Below, in pieces: positions 42,619 to 51,280 of a stretch of DNA of 64,000 nt (the first letter of the stretch is position 1; every line of letters begins with the position of its first letter). A model generated the notes under the pieces. It worked only from the letters and a program-made list of their open reading frames with translations. It did not search any database and was not told where the DNA came from. Source of the DNA: Comamonadaceae bacterium (GTDB taxonomy: Bacteria; Pseudomonadota; Gammaproteobacteria; Burkholderiales; Burkholderiaceae_C); assembly GCA_947478725.1 (NCBI GenBank), contig CANJWZ010000011.1, positions 40,687-104,686 on the forward strand. Direction: 5' to 3'. The position numbers and the translations under genes are program-made.

Positions 42619-43584
42619 TCAGGACAAATGGACTGGATGCAGCATTGGAAATACGGTCCGTTGGCGCAATACACGCTCGAAGTGGGTTGGGTCATGGGCT
42701 TTGAGCAGCGAGGCCTCACGCGGCAAATAAAAGTCCCACAAGCGCGATATCCAAAAGCGCAGCGCGCCAGCGCGTGCCATGGCTGGCAATAAGCTGCGCT
42801 CTTGCGCCGTCAGGGGACGTACCGCCTGGTAGGCTGACAAAAACGCGGCGGCGCGGGCTTCATTGTGCTGGCCTGTCGCCAGATCAATGCACCAGTCGTT
42901 CAGGCAGACGCTGATATCAAACAAAAATGTGTCGCAGCCGGCAAAGTAAAAATCGAAAAACCCGGTCAGCTCATCGCCTTCAAACATCACGTTGTCACGA
43001 AACAGGTCGGCATGAATGACGCCCACCGGCAAGGCTTTGAAGGCTGAACTGGCCTGGACATGGTTTTGATAAGCCAGCTCTCTGAGCAGCAGGCTGCGCT
43101 GTTCGGCGGTGACATGTGGCAGCACAGCGCTGAGGGTGTCGTTCCACCAGGGCAGGGCACGCAGGTTGGGTTGCCGCAGCTCAAAACTCTGGCTTGCCAG
43201 ATGCATGCGTGCCAGCATGCCGCCGACTTTGGCGCAGTGGGCTTGCGCGGGCTGCAACTGGCTGCTGCCGCGCAGCCGGTTGACGACGGCGGCAGGCTTG
43301 CCTTTGAGCCTATGCAAAATGGCGCCGCTGCCGTCAAGCGCTGGGTCTGGCACCGGGATGCCGCAGCCGGCCAGATGCTTCATCAGGTGCAGGTAAAACG
43401 GCAGTTGCTCAGATGTCAGGCGCTCAAACAGCGTCAGAACATAGGAACCCCCCTCGGTATCTGCAAAATAGTTGGTGTTTTCAATGCCGCCCTCACATGC
43501 CTTCAAGGACTGCAGGCGGCCCAGCTTGAGTTTGTCAAAGAGTTGCTCCGCCTCGTCAAACGAGACTTCGGTGTAAACGGCCAT
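42619..43584 (-). CDS. thrB: Homoserine kinase, ThrB2 (APH-fold) type
   Basis: The 321-residue protein has the aminoglycoside-phosphotransferase fold of the alternative homoserine kinase: MAVYTEVSFDEAEQLFDKL, ENTNYFADT near residue 32, the catalytic VIHADLFRDNVMFEGDEL (HxDxxxxN), and DFYFAGCDTFLFDISV (metal-binding D). It phosphorylates homoserine for threonine synthesis. Together with the DUF2782 gene and polA it forms a neighbourhood also seen in Pseudomonas, which supports the assignment. Confidence 0.94.
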   Translation of the reverse strand: MAVYTEVSFDEAEQLFDKLKLGRLQSLKACEGGIENTNYFADTEGGSYVLTLFERLTSEQLPFYLHLMKHLAGCGIPVPDPALDGSGAILHRLKGKPAAVVNRLRGSSQLQPAQAHCAKVGGMLARMHLASQSFELRQPNLRALPWWNDTLSAVLPHVTAEQRSLLLRELAYQNHVQASSAFKALPVGVIHADLFRDNVMFEGDELTGFFDFYFAGCDTFLFDISVCLNDWCIDLATGQHNEARAAAFLSAYQAVRPLTAQERSLLPAMARAGALRFWISRLWDFYLPREASLLKAHDPTHFERVLRQRTVFPMLHPVHLS

Positions 43585-43608
43585 GCCTGAAAGGTCGCTT
43601 TGAAAAAA

Positions 43609-43980
43609 TCAGAACTTCAGCACATTCCAGACGCGCGAACCCGTGGTGCCGCCCGATGTAGAGCCCGGCGCGCTGCCTTTGGTGTTGTCTGAGGGTCTGA
43701 CTTCGTAGGCCGGCACGTCGGTGCCGGTTTTGGGCTGCACCGTGATGCTTTGCGTTTCACCGCCCACCCGCACCTCGTCGATGCGCGAGCCGGCGTCTTC
43801 CGTGCGGATGCGCTCGGTGGCTTTTTGCGGTCGCTCGCTTGTCGCCGCCTTGGGCGCATCTGGCGCAGGGGCAGGGGCAGGGGCGGGGGCGGGGGCCGCG
43901 GTTTGTGCGCTGGCTGCGGCGCCGATGGCAAGCAGCAAGGCGGTGGCGAAGTAGTGCAAGTTTGAAGGAGCATTTCTCAT
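43609..43980 (-). CDS. DUF2782-like exported protein
   Basis: The protein is 123 residues from the ATG at 43980. It has a signal peptide (LHYFATALLLAIGAAASAQ), a six-fold proline-alanine run, and a small domain with RIDEVRVGGETQSITVQPK and PAYEVRPSD that resembles DUF2782. Its position between thrB and polA is the classical place for DUF2782. Function unknown; location periplasmic. It is probably cotranscribed with thrB, 24 bp downstream. Confidence 0.7.
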   Translation of the reverse strand: MRNAPSNLHYFATALLLAIGAAASAQTAAPAPAPAPAPAPDAPKAATSERPQKATERIRTEDAGSRIDEVRVGGETQSITVQPKTGTDVPAYEVRPSDNTKGSAPGSTSGGTTGSRVWNVLKF

Positions 43981-44077
43981 CCGGACATTGTAGGCTTGCG
44001 CAGGCCGTCTGCGGGGCAAACCTGCGCAGGATGGGCTTGCCCACAAGCAGCCGGGAATTTACCGGACAATTCCATTC

Positions 44078-46876
44078 ATGACACTTGAGAAAAAAACCCT
44101 GCTGCTGGTCGATGGCTCCAGCTACCTGTACCGCGCCTTTCATGCCATGCCCGACCTTCGCGCCAACCCGGCTGACCCCAGCAGCCCCGCCACCGGCGCG
44201 ATTCGCGGCATGGTCAACATGCTGCAAAAGCTGCGCAAAGACCATCGCGCTGACTACGCCGCCTGCGTGTTTGATGCCAAAGGCCCGACTTTCAGGGATG
44301 CCATGTACCCGGCCTACAAAGCCACCCGTTCGCCCATGCCGCCCGATTTGCGCAGCCAGATCGAGCCGGTGCATGAGGTGGTGGCGCTGATGGGGTGGCC
44401 GGTGTTGACGGTGCCGGGTGTTGAGGCCGATGACGTGATTGGCACGCTGGCCTGCATGGCATCAAGCCAGGGCATTGAGGTCATCATCTCCAGTGGCGAC
44501 AAAGACCTGAGCCAACTCGTTGACCAGCACATCACCGTGATCGACACCATGAACGACAAGCGCCGCGACCTGGCCGGCGTGGAGGCTGAATTTGGCGTGC
44601 CGCCACGCTTGATGGTGGACTACCAGGCGCTGGTGGGCGACACCGTTGACAACGTCCCCGGCGTGCCTAAATGCGGCCCCAAAACAGCCGTGAAATGGCT
44701 GCTCGAATACGGCTCACTCGACAACCTGGTGGCGCATGCCTCTGCCATCAAAGGCGTGGTCGGTGACAACCTGCGTGCTTCCCTGGACTGGCTGCCGCAG
44801 GCCAAAGCGCTCGTCACGATCAAGAAAGACTGTGATCTGGACGACCACGTGAAAGGCCTGCCTGCTCTTCATTCAATAGCGATTGGCCCACAGAAACAGG
44901 AGCCGCTGGCCGTTTTTTATGAAAAATACGGCTTCAAGGGACTGGTCAGGTCGCTTGAAAGTGCCGCGCCTGCGACTGTTTCTAAGGCCAAGACTGACAA
45001 GCCAAGCGATGCATCCGCGCCCGGTCTTTTTGATGAACCCGAAACTGCCATCGCCCCCCCCAAGGCGCCCAGCACACTGGTGTTTGACACCGTTGTGACC
45101 TGGGATGCGTTTGACGCTTGGCTGGCCAAGTTGCAGGCGGCTGAACTGGTGGCAATCGACACCGAAACGACCTCCCTCGACGAGATGCGCGCCGAGATTG
45201 TGGGCGTCAGCTTTTCTGTCAAGCCCGGTGAAGCAGCCTATGTTCCGCTGACCCACGACTACCCGGGTGCGCCCGCGCAATTGCCGCGTGACGAGGTGCT
45301 GACCAGGCTCAAGCCCTGGCTTGAAGACCCGGCCAAACTCAAGCTTGGCCAGCACATCAAATACGACCGCCATGTGTTTGCCAACCACGGCATTGAGGTG
45401 CAAGGCTACGCACACGACACCCTGCTGCAAAGCTATGTGCTGGAGGTCCACAAGCCGCATGGCCTGAGCAGTCTTGCCGACAGGCATCTGGGCCGCGGCG
45501 GCATCACCTTTGAAGAGCTGTGTGGCAAGGGCGCACACCAGATCACCTTCAACCAGGTTGAGATTGCCAAGGCAGCTGAATACTCATGCGAAGACGCCGA
45601 CCAGACGCTGGCCGTTCACCAGGTCTTGTGGCCGCAATTGCAAGCCAATGACAAGCTGCGCTTTATTTATGAGCTGGAGATCAAAAGCAGCGAAAGTCTT
45701 TACCGAATCGAACGCAATGGCGTGTTGATTGACGGCCCCATGCTGGCCAAACAAAGCGGTGAGCTGGGGCTGCGCCTGGTGCAATTGGAGACCGAGGCCT
45801 ATGCGATCGCCGGCCAGCCCTTCAACCTGGGCAGCCCCAAACAGCTGGGCGAGATTTTCTTTGACAAACTGGGCATGCCCGTCGTCAAAAAAACGCCCAG
45901 TGGCGCCCGCAGCACCGACGAAGAAGTGCTCGAAAAACTGGCTGAAGACTACCCCCTGCCGGCCAAACTGCTGGAGCACCGCAGCCTGTCCAAACTCAAG
46001 GGCACCTACACCGACAAGCTGGCTCAATTGGCCTTGCCCAGAACCGGCCGCGTGCACACCCACTATGCCCAGGCCGTGGCCGTCACAGGCCGCCTCAGCA
46101 GCAACGACCCCAACCTGCAAAACATCCCGGTCAAAACCGCTGATGGCCGCCGTGTGCGCGAAGCGTTTGTCGCGCCTGGCGGCAGCGTGATTGCAAGTGC
46201 CGACTACTCACAAATCGAGCTGCGCATCATGGCGCACATCAGCCAAGACGCCGCGCTGCTCAAAGCCTTTACGGACGGCATAGACGTCCACCGCGCAACC
46301 GCTGCCGAGGTGTTTGGCGTGGCGGTGGATCAAGTCAGCAGCGAGCAGCGCCGCTATGCCAAGGTGATCAATTTCGGGCTGATTTACGGCATGAGCAGCT
46401 TTGGCCTGGCGCGCAATCTGGGCATCGAGACCAAAGCCGCAGCGGCCTACATCGACACTTATTTTCAGCGCTATCCCGGCGTTAAAAATTACATGGACGA
46501 AACGCGCCTGTCAGCCAAAAGCAAAGGCTATGTCGAAACCGTTTTTGGCCGCCGCCTGTACCTGCCAGAGATCAACTCCCCCAATGGCCCCCGCCAAAAA
46601 GGCGCAGAACGTGCCGCCATCAACGCCCCCATGCAAGGCACGGCGGCAGACCTGATCAAATTGAGCATGAACACCGTGCAAGAAGTGCTGGACAGCGAAA
46701 ACCGCAAAACCAAAATGATCATGCAGGTGCACGACGAACTGGTGTTTGAGGTGCCCGAGGCCGAGGTGGCGTGGCTGCGGGTGGAGATTCCGCGTCTGAT
46801 GGCTGGCGTGGCGCAGCTCAAGGTGCCTTTGCTGGCCGAAATCGGTATCGGCGACAACTGGGAAAAAGCGCACTAA
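44078..46876 (+). CDS. polA: DNA polymerase I
   Basis: The 932-residue protein contains all three domains. The 5' nuclease comes first (LLLVDGSSYLYRAFHAMPDLR, DADDVIG-like VEADDVIGTL). The 3'-5' exonuclease keeps its acids (VAIDTETTSL), so proofreading is expected. The polymerase domain has SADYSQIELRIMAHIS, RRYAKVINFGLIYGMS and QVHDELVFEVP. Length is close to E. coli Pol I. It is divergent from the DUF2782/thrB genes. Confidence 0.98.
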   Translation: MTLEKKTLLLVDGSSYLYRAFHAMPDLRANPADPSSPATGAIRGMVNMLQKLRKDHRADYAACVFDAKGPTFRDAMYPAYKATRSPMPPDLRSQIEPVHEVVALMGWPVLTVPGVEADDVIGTLACMASSQGIEVIISSGDKDLSQLVDQHITVIDTMNDKRRDLAGVEAEFGVPPRLMVDYQALVGDTVDNVPGVPKCGPKTAVKWLLEYGSLDNLVAHASAIKGVVGDNLRASLDWLPQAKALVTIKKDCDLDDHVKGLPALHSIAIGPQKQEPLAVFYEKYGFKGLVRSLESAAPATVSKAKTDKPSDASAPGLFDEPETAIAPPKAPSTLVFDTVVTWDAFDAWLAKLQAAELVAIDTETTSLDEMRAEIVGVSFSVKPGEAAYVPLTHDYPGAPAQLPRDEVLTRLKPWLEDPAKLKLGQHIKYDRHVFANHGIEVQGYAHDTLLQSYVLEVHKPHGLSSLADRHLGRGGITFEELCGKGAHQITFNQVEIAKAAEYSCEDADQTLAVHQVLWPQLQANDKLRFIYELEIKSSESLYRIERNGVLIDGPMLAKQSGELGLRLVQLETEAYAIAGQPFNLGSPKQLGEIFFDKLGMPVVKKTPSGARSTDEEVLEKLAEDYPLPAKLLEHRSLSKLKGTYTDKLAQLALPRTGRVHTHYAQAVAVTGRLSSNDPNLQNIPVKTADGRRVREAFVAPGGSVIASADYSQIELRIMAHISQDAALLKAFTDGIDVHRATAAEVFGVAVDQVSSEQRRYAKVINFGLIYGMSSFGLARNLGIETKAAAAYIDTYFQRYPGVKNYMDETRLSAKSKGYVETVFGRRLYLPEINSPNGPRQKGAERAAINAPMQGTAADLIKLSMNTVQEVLDSENRKTKMIMQVHDELVFEVPEAEVAWLRVEIPRLMAGVAQLKVPLLAEIGIGDNWEKAH

Positions 46877-46943
46877 GGCGCGAGTGGGAAAAAGCGCATG
46901 AAGGCGCATCTATGTGCGAGCGAATCAAAAAACGGAGACGACC

Positions 46944-47765
46944 ATGACTCAAAGCAATCAGCCCAACAAACCCGTCAACCTGACCAAACGCGGCCTGCTG
47001 CAATCTGGCGCGCTGATGACTGCAGGGGCCGTGATCGGCTGTGCCACACCCGGTAACGCAGCTCATGCACCGGCCACGCCCTTCAGCGTTGCCGGCACCT
47101 ATGTGCCGATTGCTGGCAGCAGCGAGATGTTTCCGGTACGCCGCATCTATTGCATTGGCCGCAACTACGCCGCGCATGCGATTGAAATGGGCTCGGACCC
47201 GACGCGCGAGCCACCCTTTTTCTTTCAAAAACCGACCGACGCCATTCAGCTCGTGCCGCCCGGCAAGGTGGTGGACCATGCCTACCCCAGCCTGACCAAA
47301 AACTATCACTACGAGGTGGAATTGGTAGCGGCTTTGAACAAGGGCGGACGCAACATTCCCATCAATAAAGCGCTTGAACTGGTTTACGGCTATGCGCTGG
47401 GTCTGGACATGACGCGGCGCGACTTGCAGCGCGGCATGGGCGACCAGAAAAAGCCATGGGAGATTGGCAAAAGCTTTGACCAGTCTGCGCCGATCGGCCC
47501 GATTCACAAGGTCGCGCAAACCGGCCACTACACCCAGGGCAGCATCTGGCTCAAGGTCAATGGACAGCTCAAACAGCAGGCCACGCTGAACCACATGATC
47601 TGGTCTGTGGCTGAGCAGATATCCAAGCTTTCAGAAGCGTTTGAACTGTTTCCGGGAGACATCATTTACTCGGGCACGCCTGAAAATGTCGGCCCGGTGG
47701 TCAAAGGCGACGTGATTGAATGCCATATTGACGGCTTGCCAGAGCTGAGCATCAAGATCGTTTAG
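46944..47765 (+). CDS. Fumarylacetoacetate-hydrolase-family protein with export signal
   Basis: The protein is 273 residues from the ATG at 46944, with GGAGAC upstream. An N-terminal KRGLLQSGALMTAGAVIGC looks like a Tat-type or Sec signal with a lipobox (VIGC, Cys33). The mature part has the FAH core: YCIGRNYAAHAIEMG, HYEVELVAALNKGG (metal-ligand Glu), LDMTRRDLQR and SGTPENVGPVVKGD. FAH enzymes hydrolyse or decarboxylate acyl-pyruvates in the cytoplasm, so an exported, possibly lipid-anchored version is odd. It sits just before an exported dienelactone hydrolase, about 95 bp apart. Confidence 0.88.
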   Translation: MTQSNQPNKPVNLTKRGLLQSGALMTAGAVIGCATPGNAAHAPATPFSVAGTYVPIAGSSEMFPVRRIYCIGRNYAAHAIEMGSDPTREPPFFFQKPTDAIQLVPPGKVVDHAYPSLTKNYHYEVELVAALNKGGRNIPINKALELVYGYALGLDMTRRDLQRGMGDQKKPWEIGKSFDQSAPIGPIHKVAQTGHYTQGSIWLKVNGQLKQQATLNHMIWSVAEQISKLSEAFELFPGDIIYSGTPENVGPVVKGDVIECHIDGLPELSIKIV

Positions 47766-47860
47766 ATTCCCGTGGCTAGAACTTATTGGGCTCAATGGAC
47801 TCCATCGCCCAGCCCCCTTTTTTATAAGCTCATTTTTTAAACCAATCCTCAGGACATTTC

Positions 47861-48772
47861 ATGCTGAACCAAGACCAGAAAACCGAATTTGACGCCCTGC
47901 TGCCCGGCCAAAGCACCGAGGCCGGCGCCACCCGACGCAGCGCCTTAAAAGCCGCTTTAGGTGTGGGCTACGCCGCCACTGCTATGCCCATCATGGCCCA
48001 AACCTCGATCAAAACCTCGTCTGAAGGCCTCAAAACCGGCGAAACCACCTTTGAAGTCAATGGCTTCAAAGTCCCTGCTTTTTACGCCGCGCCTGCCGGC
48101 AAAACCAACTTGCCCGTGATTTTGGTGATTCAGGAAATTTTTGGCGTGCATGAATACATTGCCGACACCGCCCGCCGTTTTGCCAAGGCCGGCTACCTGG
48201 CCATTGCCCCCGAGCTGTTTGCCCGTCAGGGCGACCCGACCCAGTACGGCGAAATCGCCAAACTGATGGCTGAAGTGGTGTCCAAAGTGCCTGATGACCA
48301 GGTGATGGCTGACCTGGATGGTGCTGTCAAGTGGGCCGGTGCCAACGGCGGTGACCTGAAAAAAGTTGGCATCACCGGCTTTTGTTGGGGTGGCCGCATC
48401 ACCTGGCTGTACTCACAGCAAAGCAGCAACGTCAAGGCGGGCGTGGCCTGGTATGGCCGCTTGGTCGGCGCATCGTCTGCACTGCTGCCTAAACACCCGG
48501 TCGACCTGGCAGCTGGCATCAAAGCGCCCGTGCTCGGGCTTTATGGCGGCCAAGACAGCGGCATACCGGTCTCGACGGTGGACCAAATGAAAGCCGCGCT
48601 GGCAGACGCGGGCGGTAAAGGTAACGCCGCCGCCAAAGCGTCTGAATTTGTGATTTACCCCGATGCGCCACACGCTTTTCACGCCGACTACCGCCCCAGC
48701 TACCGCAAGGAAGCAGCCGAAGACGGCTTCAAGCGGGCGCTGGCCTGGTTCAAGACGAATGGTGTCGCTTAA
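47861..48772 (+). CDS. Dienelactone hydrolase-family protein with Tat signal
   Basis: The 303-residue protein starts with a soluble leader, then twin arginines (TRRSALKAALG, R25-R26) and a hydrophobic stretch ending at MPIMAQ, i.e. a Tat signal placed rather far in. The hydrolase part has VIQEIFGVHEYI, the nucleophile elbow GFCWGG (C175), YGGQDSGIP and the catalytic His in DAPHAFHADY. Such enzymes open dienelactones or similar lactones; the Tat-exported forms are of unknown substrate. It is followed by a strong terminator. Confidence 0.92.
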   Translation: MLNQDQKTEFDALLPGQSTEAGATRRSALKAALGVGYAATAMPIMAQTSIKTSSEGLKTGETTFEVNGFKVPAFYAAPAGKTNLPVILVIQEIFGVHEYIADTARRFAKAGYLAIAPELFARQGDPTQYGEIAKLMAEVVSKVPDDQVMADLDGAVKWAGANGGDLKKVGITGFCWGGRITWLYSQQSSNVKAGVAWYGRLVGASSALLPKHPVDLAAGIKAPVLGLYGGQDSGIPVSTVDQMKAALADAGGKGNAAAKASEFVIYPDAPHAFHADYRPSYRKEAAEDGFKRALAWFKTNGVA

Positions 48773-48788
48773 AATCTAGCTTCACAAC

Positions 48789-48824
48789 AAAAAGCCGCCC
48801 ACGGCAACGTGCGGCGGCTTTTTT
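48789..48824 (+). terminator. Rho-independent terminator after the dienelactone hydrolase gene
   Basis: GCCGCC (48794-48799) pairs with GGCGGC (48813-48818), with an inner CACG/CGTG stem and a GCAA loop, followed by six Ts. Confidence 0.9.
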
Positions 48825-48867
48825 AATGCCCTGCATGCCTTTGTGGCCTGTTTTAAACCCTTCTTTA

Positions 48868-48918
48868 GGCCTCCAGCCCAATAAATACATGCGCGACGAG
48901 CTATGACTTTGATAGCGA
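48868..48918. repeat. Second dispersed repeat family, copy overlapping the ZIP start
   Basis: Blocks CCTCCAGCCCAATAAATACATG, GCGCGACGAGCTATGA and TTTGATAGCG match in order those at 52323-52375, 19951-20012 and 15021-15073. The ATG of the ZIP transporter gene lies inside this copy. Confidence 0.4.
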
Positions 48919-49721
48919 TTATTCTTGGTACGCTGACCGCTGGTATTGGCAGCGTCTGGCTGGCAGCGGCACTCAGCTTTGGTGCTTTGGCCAAATATAC
49001 CCAGCACATGCTGAGCTTGGCCGCGGGCGCGCTGCTGGCCACGGCCTTCATGCATCTGCTGCCCGAAGCGTTTGAGAGCCAGGCCGGCGCGCAAGAGCTG
49101 TTCGCCGCCTTGCTGGCCGGGCTGGTGTTTTTCTTTTTGCTCGACAAGGCCGAGCTGTGGCATCACGGGCATGAACACGGTGCTGGGCATGGACATGAAC
49201 CCCATGATCACGGTCATTCGCATCATCAGCATGCCCACGATAGCGAACGCAGCGCAGAGCCGAACGGTGCTTCGGGTGGTTGGGCTGTACTGGCTGGCGA
49301 CAGCGTGCATTGCTTTGGCGACGGGATCATGATCGCTTCTGCGTTCATGGCCGACATGCGGCTGGGCATTGTTGCCTCGCTGGCTGTGCTGGCCCACGAA
49401 GTGCCGCACCACATGGGCGATTTGGTGGTGCTGCGCCAGTCGACGGGCAACCAGCGCGCCGCCATCGTCAAAGTGTCTCTGGCCGGGGCCGTGACCGCGC
49501 TGGGCGGCGTGCTGGGCTATGTGCTGGTCGAGCAGCTGTTTGACTTTTTGCCATTCTTTTTAACCCTGGCGTCCAGCAGTTTTATTTACGTGGCGCTGGC
49601 GGACTTGATTCCGCAACTGCAAAAACGCGTCAGCCCGCGCGAAACGGCTGCTCAGATCGCCTGGTTGCTGGCCGGCATCGCACTGGTGATGCTGATCAGC
49701 GCTCTGGCGCATTCGCGCTGA
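48903..49721 (+). CDS. ZIP-family metal transporter
   Basis: The 272-residue protein has ZIP topology: helices near residues 1-20, 32-55 and 65-85, then a histidine-rich cytoplasmic loop with about a dozen His (residues about 85-115), then VHCFGDGIMIASAFM and LAVLAHEVPHHMGDLVVLRQS, the paired metal-binding helices IV and V. It moves Zn2+ or Fe2+ into the cytoplasm. The start codon lies within a dispersed repeat, but the N-terminus TLIAIILGTLTAGIGSVWLA fits the family. Its 3' end overlaps the convergent vapC gene by 26 bp. Confidence 0.92.
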   Translation: MTLIAIILGTLTAGIGSVWLAAALSFGALAKYTQHMLSLAAGALLATAFMHLLPEAFESQAGAQELFAALLAGLVFFFLLDKAELWHHGHEHGAGHGHEPHDHGHSHHQHAHDSERSAEPNGASGGWAVLAGDSVHCFGDGIMIASAFMADMRLGIVASLAVLAHEVPHHMGDLVVLRQSTGNQRAAIVKVSLAGAVTALGGVLGYVLVEQLFDFLPFFLTLASSSFIYVALADLIPQLQKRVSPRETAAQIAWLLAGIALVMLISALAHSR

Positions 49722-50070
49722 GCCCCATCTGATGGGCTGCGGCCTGCAAGCGTTTGTCCAGCGTCCACAAACGGGCAGCCGGGCTCAAGCGGCTGGATGC
49801 CAGCAAGTGTGCATCGACATAGCCAATACCCATGCCCTGCAAGGCGTGTGTGCCGATAAAAGTCAACACTTCATCATTGCTGGCGACGGCTGCCATGGGC
49901 AGGTTTTGCATCGCGTCCAACACCTTGGCGCGCTGCCGTAAGCTGCCCAATGCCAGTTCGCCCAGTACAAAAGGGTGTGCCAGGACCTGGCCCTTACCCA
50001 GTTGTTCTGCCAACTGGGCATTGCCGTGTTGCAGGTGGTCTACCCACACCGAGGTGTCTACCAAAATCAT
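49696..50070 (-). CDS. vapC: VapC-family PIN-domain toxin
   Basis: The 124-residue PIN-domain protein has the four acidic residues of the active site: D5 (MILVDTSVWV), E38 (VLGELA), D86 (GYVDAHLL) and D105 (WTLDKRL). VapC toxins are Mg2+-dependent RNases cutting tRNA or rRNA. Its ATG overlaps the vapB stop by 4 bp, the standard antitoxin-toxin layout. Its 3' end overlaps the ZIP gene on the other strand. Confidence 0.93.
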   Translation of the reverse strand: MILVDTSVWVDHLQHGNAQLAEQLGKGQVLAHPFVLGELALGSLRQRAKVLDAMQNLPMAAVASNDEVLTFIGTHALQGMGIGYVDAHLLASSRLSPAARLWTLDKRLQAAAHQMGLSANAPER

Positions 50071-50258
50071 GCAGGCCTGCGGCGGGGAGCGGCTTCAAGC
50101 TCAGGCTCGGTGCCGCCCAGCAGCGCCAGGCGGCGTGCGCTTTCGCGCTCAATCAATGCCTTGAGCGCTTCGCGGATGAGGGCTGATTTTTCTTTCAAAC
50201 CCGTCATCAATTGGGCCTGGTTGAGCAAGTTGTCGTCAAGGGCAAGGGTGGTGCGCAT
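50067..50258 (-). CDS. vapB: VapB-family antitoxin
   Basis: The 63-residue protein starts MRTTLALDDNLLNQAQLMTG, an N-terminal ribbon-helix-helix strand and helix of the VapB/RHH type, and ends in a basic C-terminal tail (PRRRPA) expected to clamp the toxin. A good AGGAT ribosome site precedes the ATG. It neutralises VapC and should repress its own promoter. Confidence 0.9.
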   Translation of the reverse strand: MRTTLALDDNLLNQAQLMTGLKEKSALIREALKALIERESARRLALLGGTEPELEAAPRRRPA

Positions 50259-50307
50259 GTTTTGGATCCTGGGTTCTGGTGTGTTTTGAGGCGGAATACG
50301 GGCTGAT

Positions 50308-50337
50308 GATGCACTGATATTAGCATCTAATGATGCT
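50308..50337. promoter_or_regulatory. Candidate VapB operator
   Basis: AGCATC-TAAT-GATGCT (50322-50337) is a 6-4-6 inverted repeat 64 bp before vapB. A further GATGC at 50308-50312 also inverts GCATC at 50323-50327. This is the tandem-palindrome form typical of RHH-antitoxin operators. Confidence 0.55.
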
Positions 50338-50388
50338 CTTAATCGTGCTTTGTGTCCGCATGCATCGCTACCGTTGGCTCGTGTGACG

Positions 50389-51252
50389 CTAACCCTGCGC
50401 CATCGGCCGACTGGCATCACTGCACCAGTCGCTCCAGCTGCCTGCATATAAACCTGTGGGGCCCAGCCCGGCGATCTGCATGGCCAGAATATTGGGCACA
50501 GCGCTGACGCCGCTGCCGCAGTGGTGCACCACTGTGGCTGGGTCGCGGCCGGCCAGCAAGGCTTCAAACTCAGCCTTCAGCAGCGCCGCTGGTTTGAACT
50601 TGCCCTCTGGCGTCATGTTGTGATTAAAAGGGCGGTTCAGCGCACCCGGGATGTGGCCTGCAATCGGGTCCAGCGGCTCCACTTCGCCGCGAAAGCGGGG
50701 GGCGCCGCGGGCGTCGATCAAGGTTTGAACCGGGCGGCCCAGGTTGTCGGCGACGGTTTGGGTCGCCACCAGCCTGGCCAGCTCGGGTGCCAGGGCAAAG
50801 CTTGACGGGGCGTGTGCAGGTTCTTCGCCGCTGGCCAACTCGCCACCCGCACCCTGCCAGGCCTGCAGGCCGCCGTCCAGTACCGCCACATGGGCGTGAC
50901 CGGCCCACTTCAGCATCCACCACAAACGGCCGCAGTAGTTGACGCCATTGCGGTCGTACACCACCGCCTGCATGTTGTTGGCAAGGCCCACGCTGGACAA
51001 CCACTCGGCGAATATTTCGCGGCTGGGCAGCGGGTGGCGGCCACCGGATGCGGTCGTGTCTTTGCCGTGTTTGGCGCTCAAATGGGTGTCCAGGTTGGCA
51101 TAAACAGCGCCAGGAATGTGCGACTGCTGGTATTGCAGCTCCCCCGCAGACGGTTGCGCCAGATCAAATGTGCAGTCGAACACGCGCAGCGGCACTTTGC
51201 TGGCAACCAGGGTTTGCAGTTGTTCAGCAGTTATCAGCAGGTCATGCGTCAT
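50389..51252 (-). CDS. sseA: 3-mercaptopyruvate / thiosulfate sulfurtransferase
   Basis: The 287-residue protein has two rhodanese domains. The N-terminal one is inactive-type (YDRNGVNYCGRLWWML) and the C-terminal one carries the active-site loop HHCGSGVSA with C245. The CGSGV loop is characteristic of mercaptopyruvate sulfurtransferases. It transfers sulfur to thiols or cyanide. It lies 28 bp after the EamA transporter gene on the same strand; vapB follows 130 bp further on. Confidence 0.92.
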   Translation of the reverse strand: MTHDLLITAEQLQTLVASKVPLRVFDCTFDLAQPSAGELQYQQSHIPGAVYANLDTHLSAKHGKDTTASGGRHPLPSREIFAEWLSSVGLANNMQAVVYDRNGVNYCGRLWWMLKWAGHAHVAVLDGGLQAWQGAGGELASGEEPAHAPSSFALAPELARLVATQTVADNLGRPVQTLIDARGAPRFRGEVEPLDPIAGHIPGALNRPFNHNMTPEGKFKPAALLKAEFEALLAGRDPATVVHHCGSGVSAVPNILAMQIAGLGPTGLYAGSWSDWCSDASRPMAQG

Positions 51253-51280
51253 GTCAAGCTCCGTTCATGTCGGTGGTGGA

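Noticed and set aside
47780..47830. Terminator between the FAH and dienelactone hydrolase genes
   Set aside because: A GGGC/GCCC pairing and a T-run exist but the stem is too short and irregular to call.
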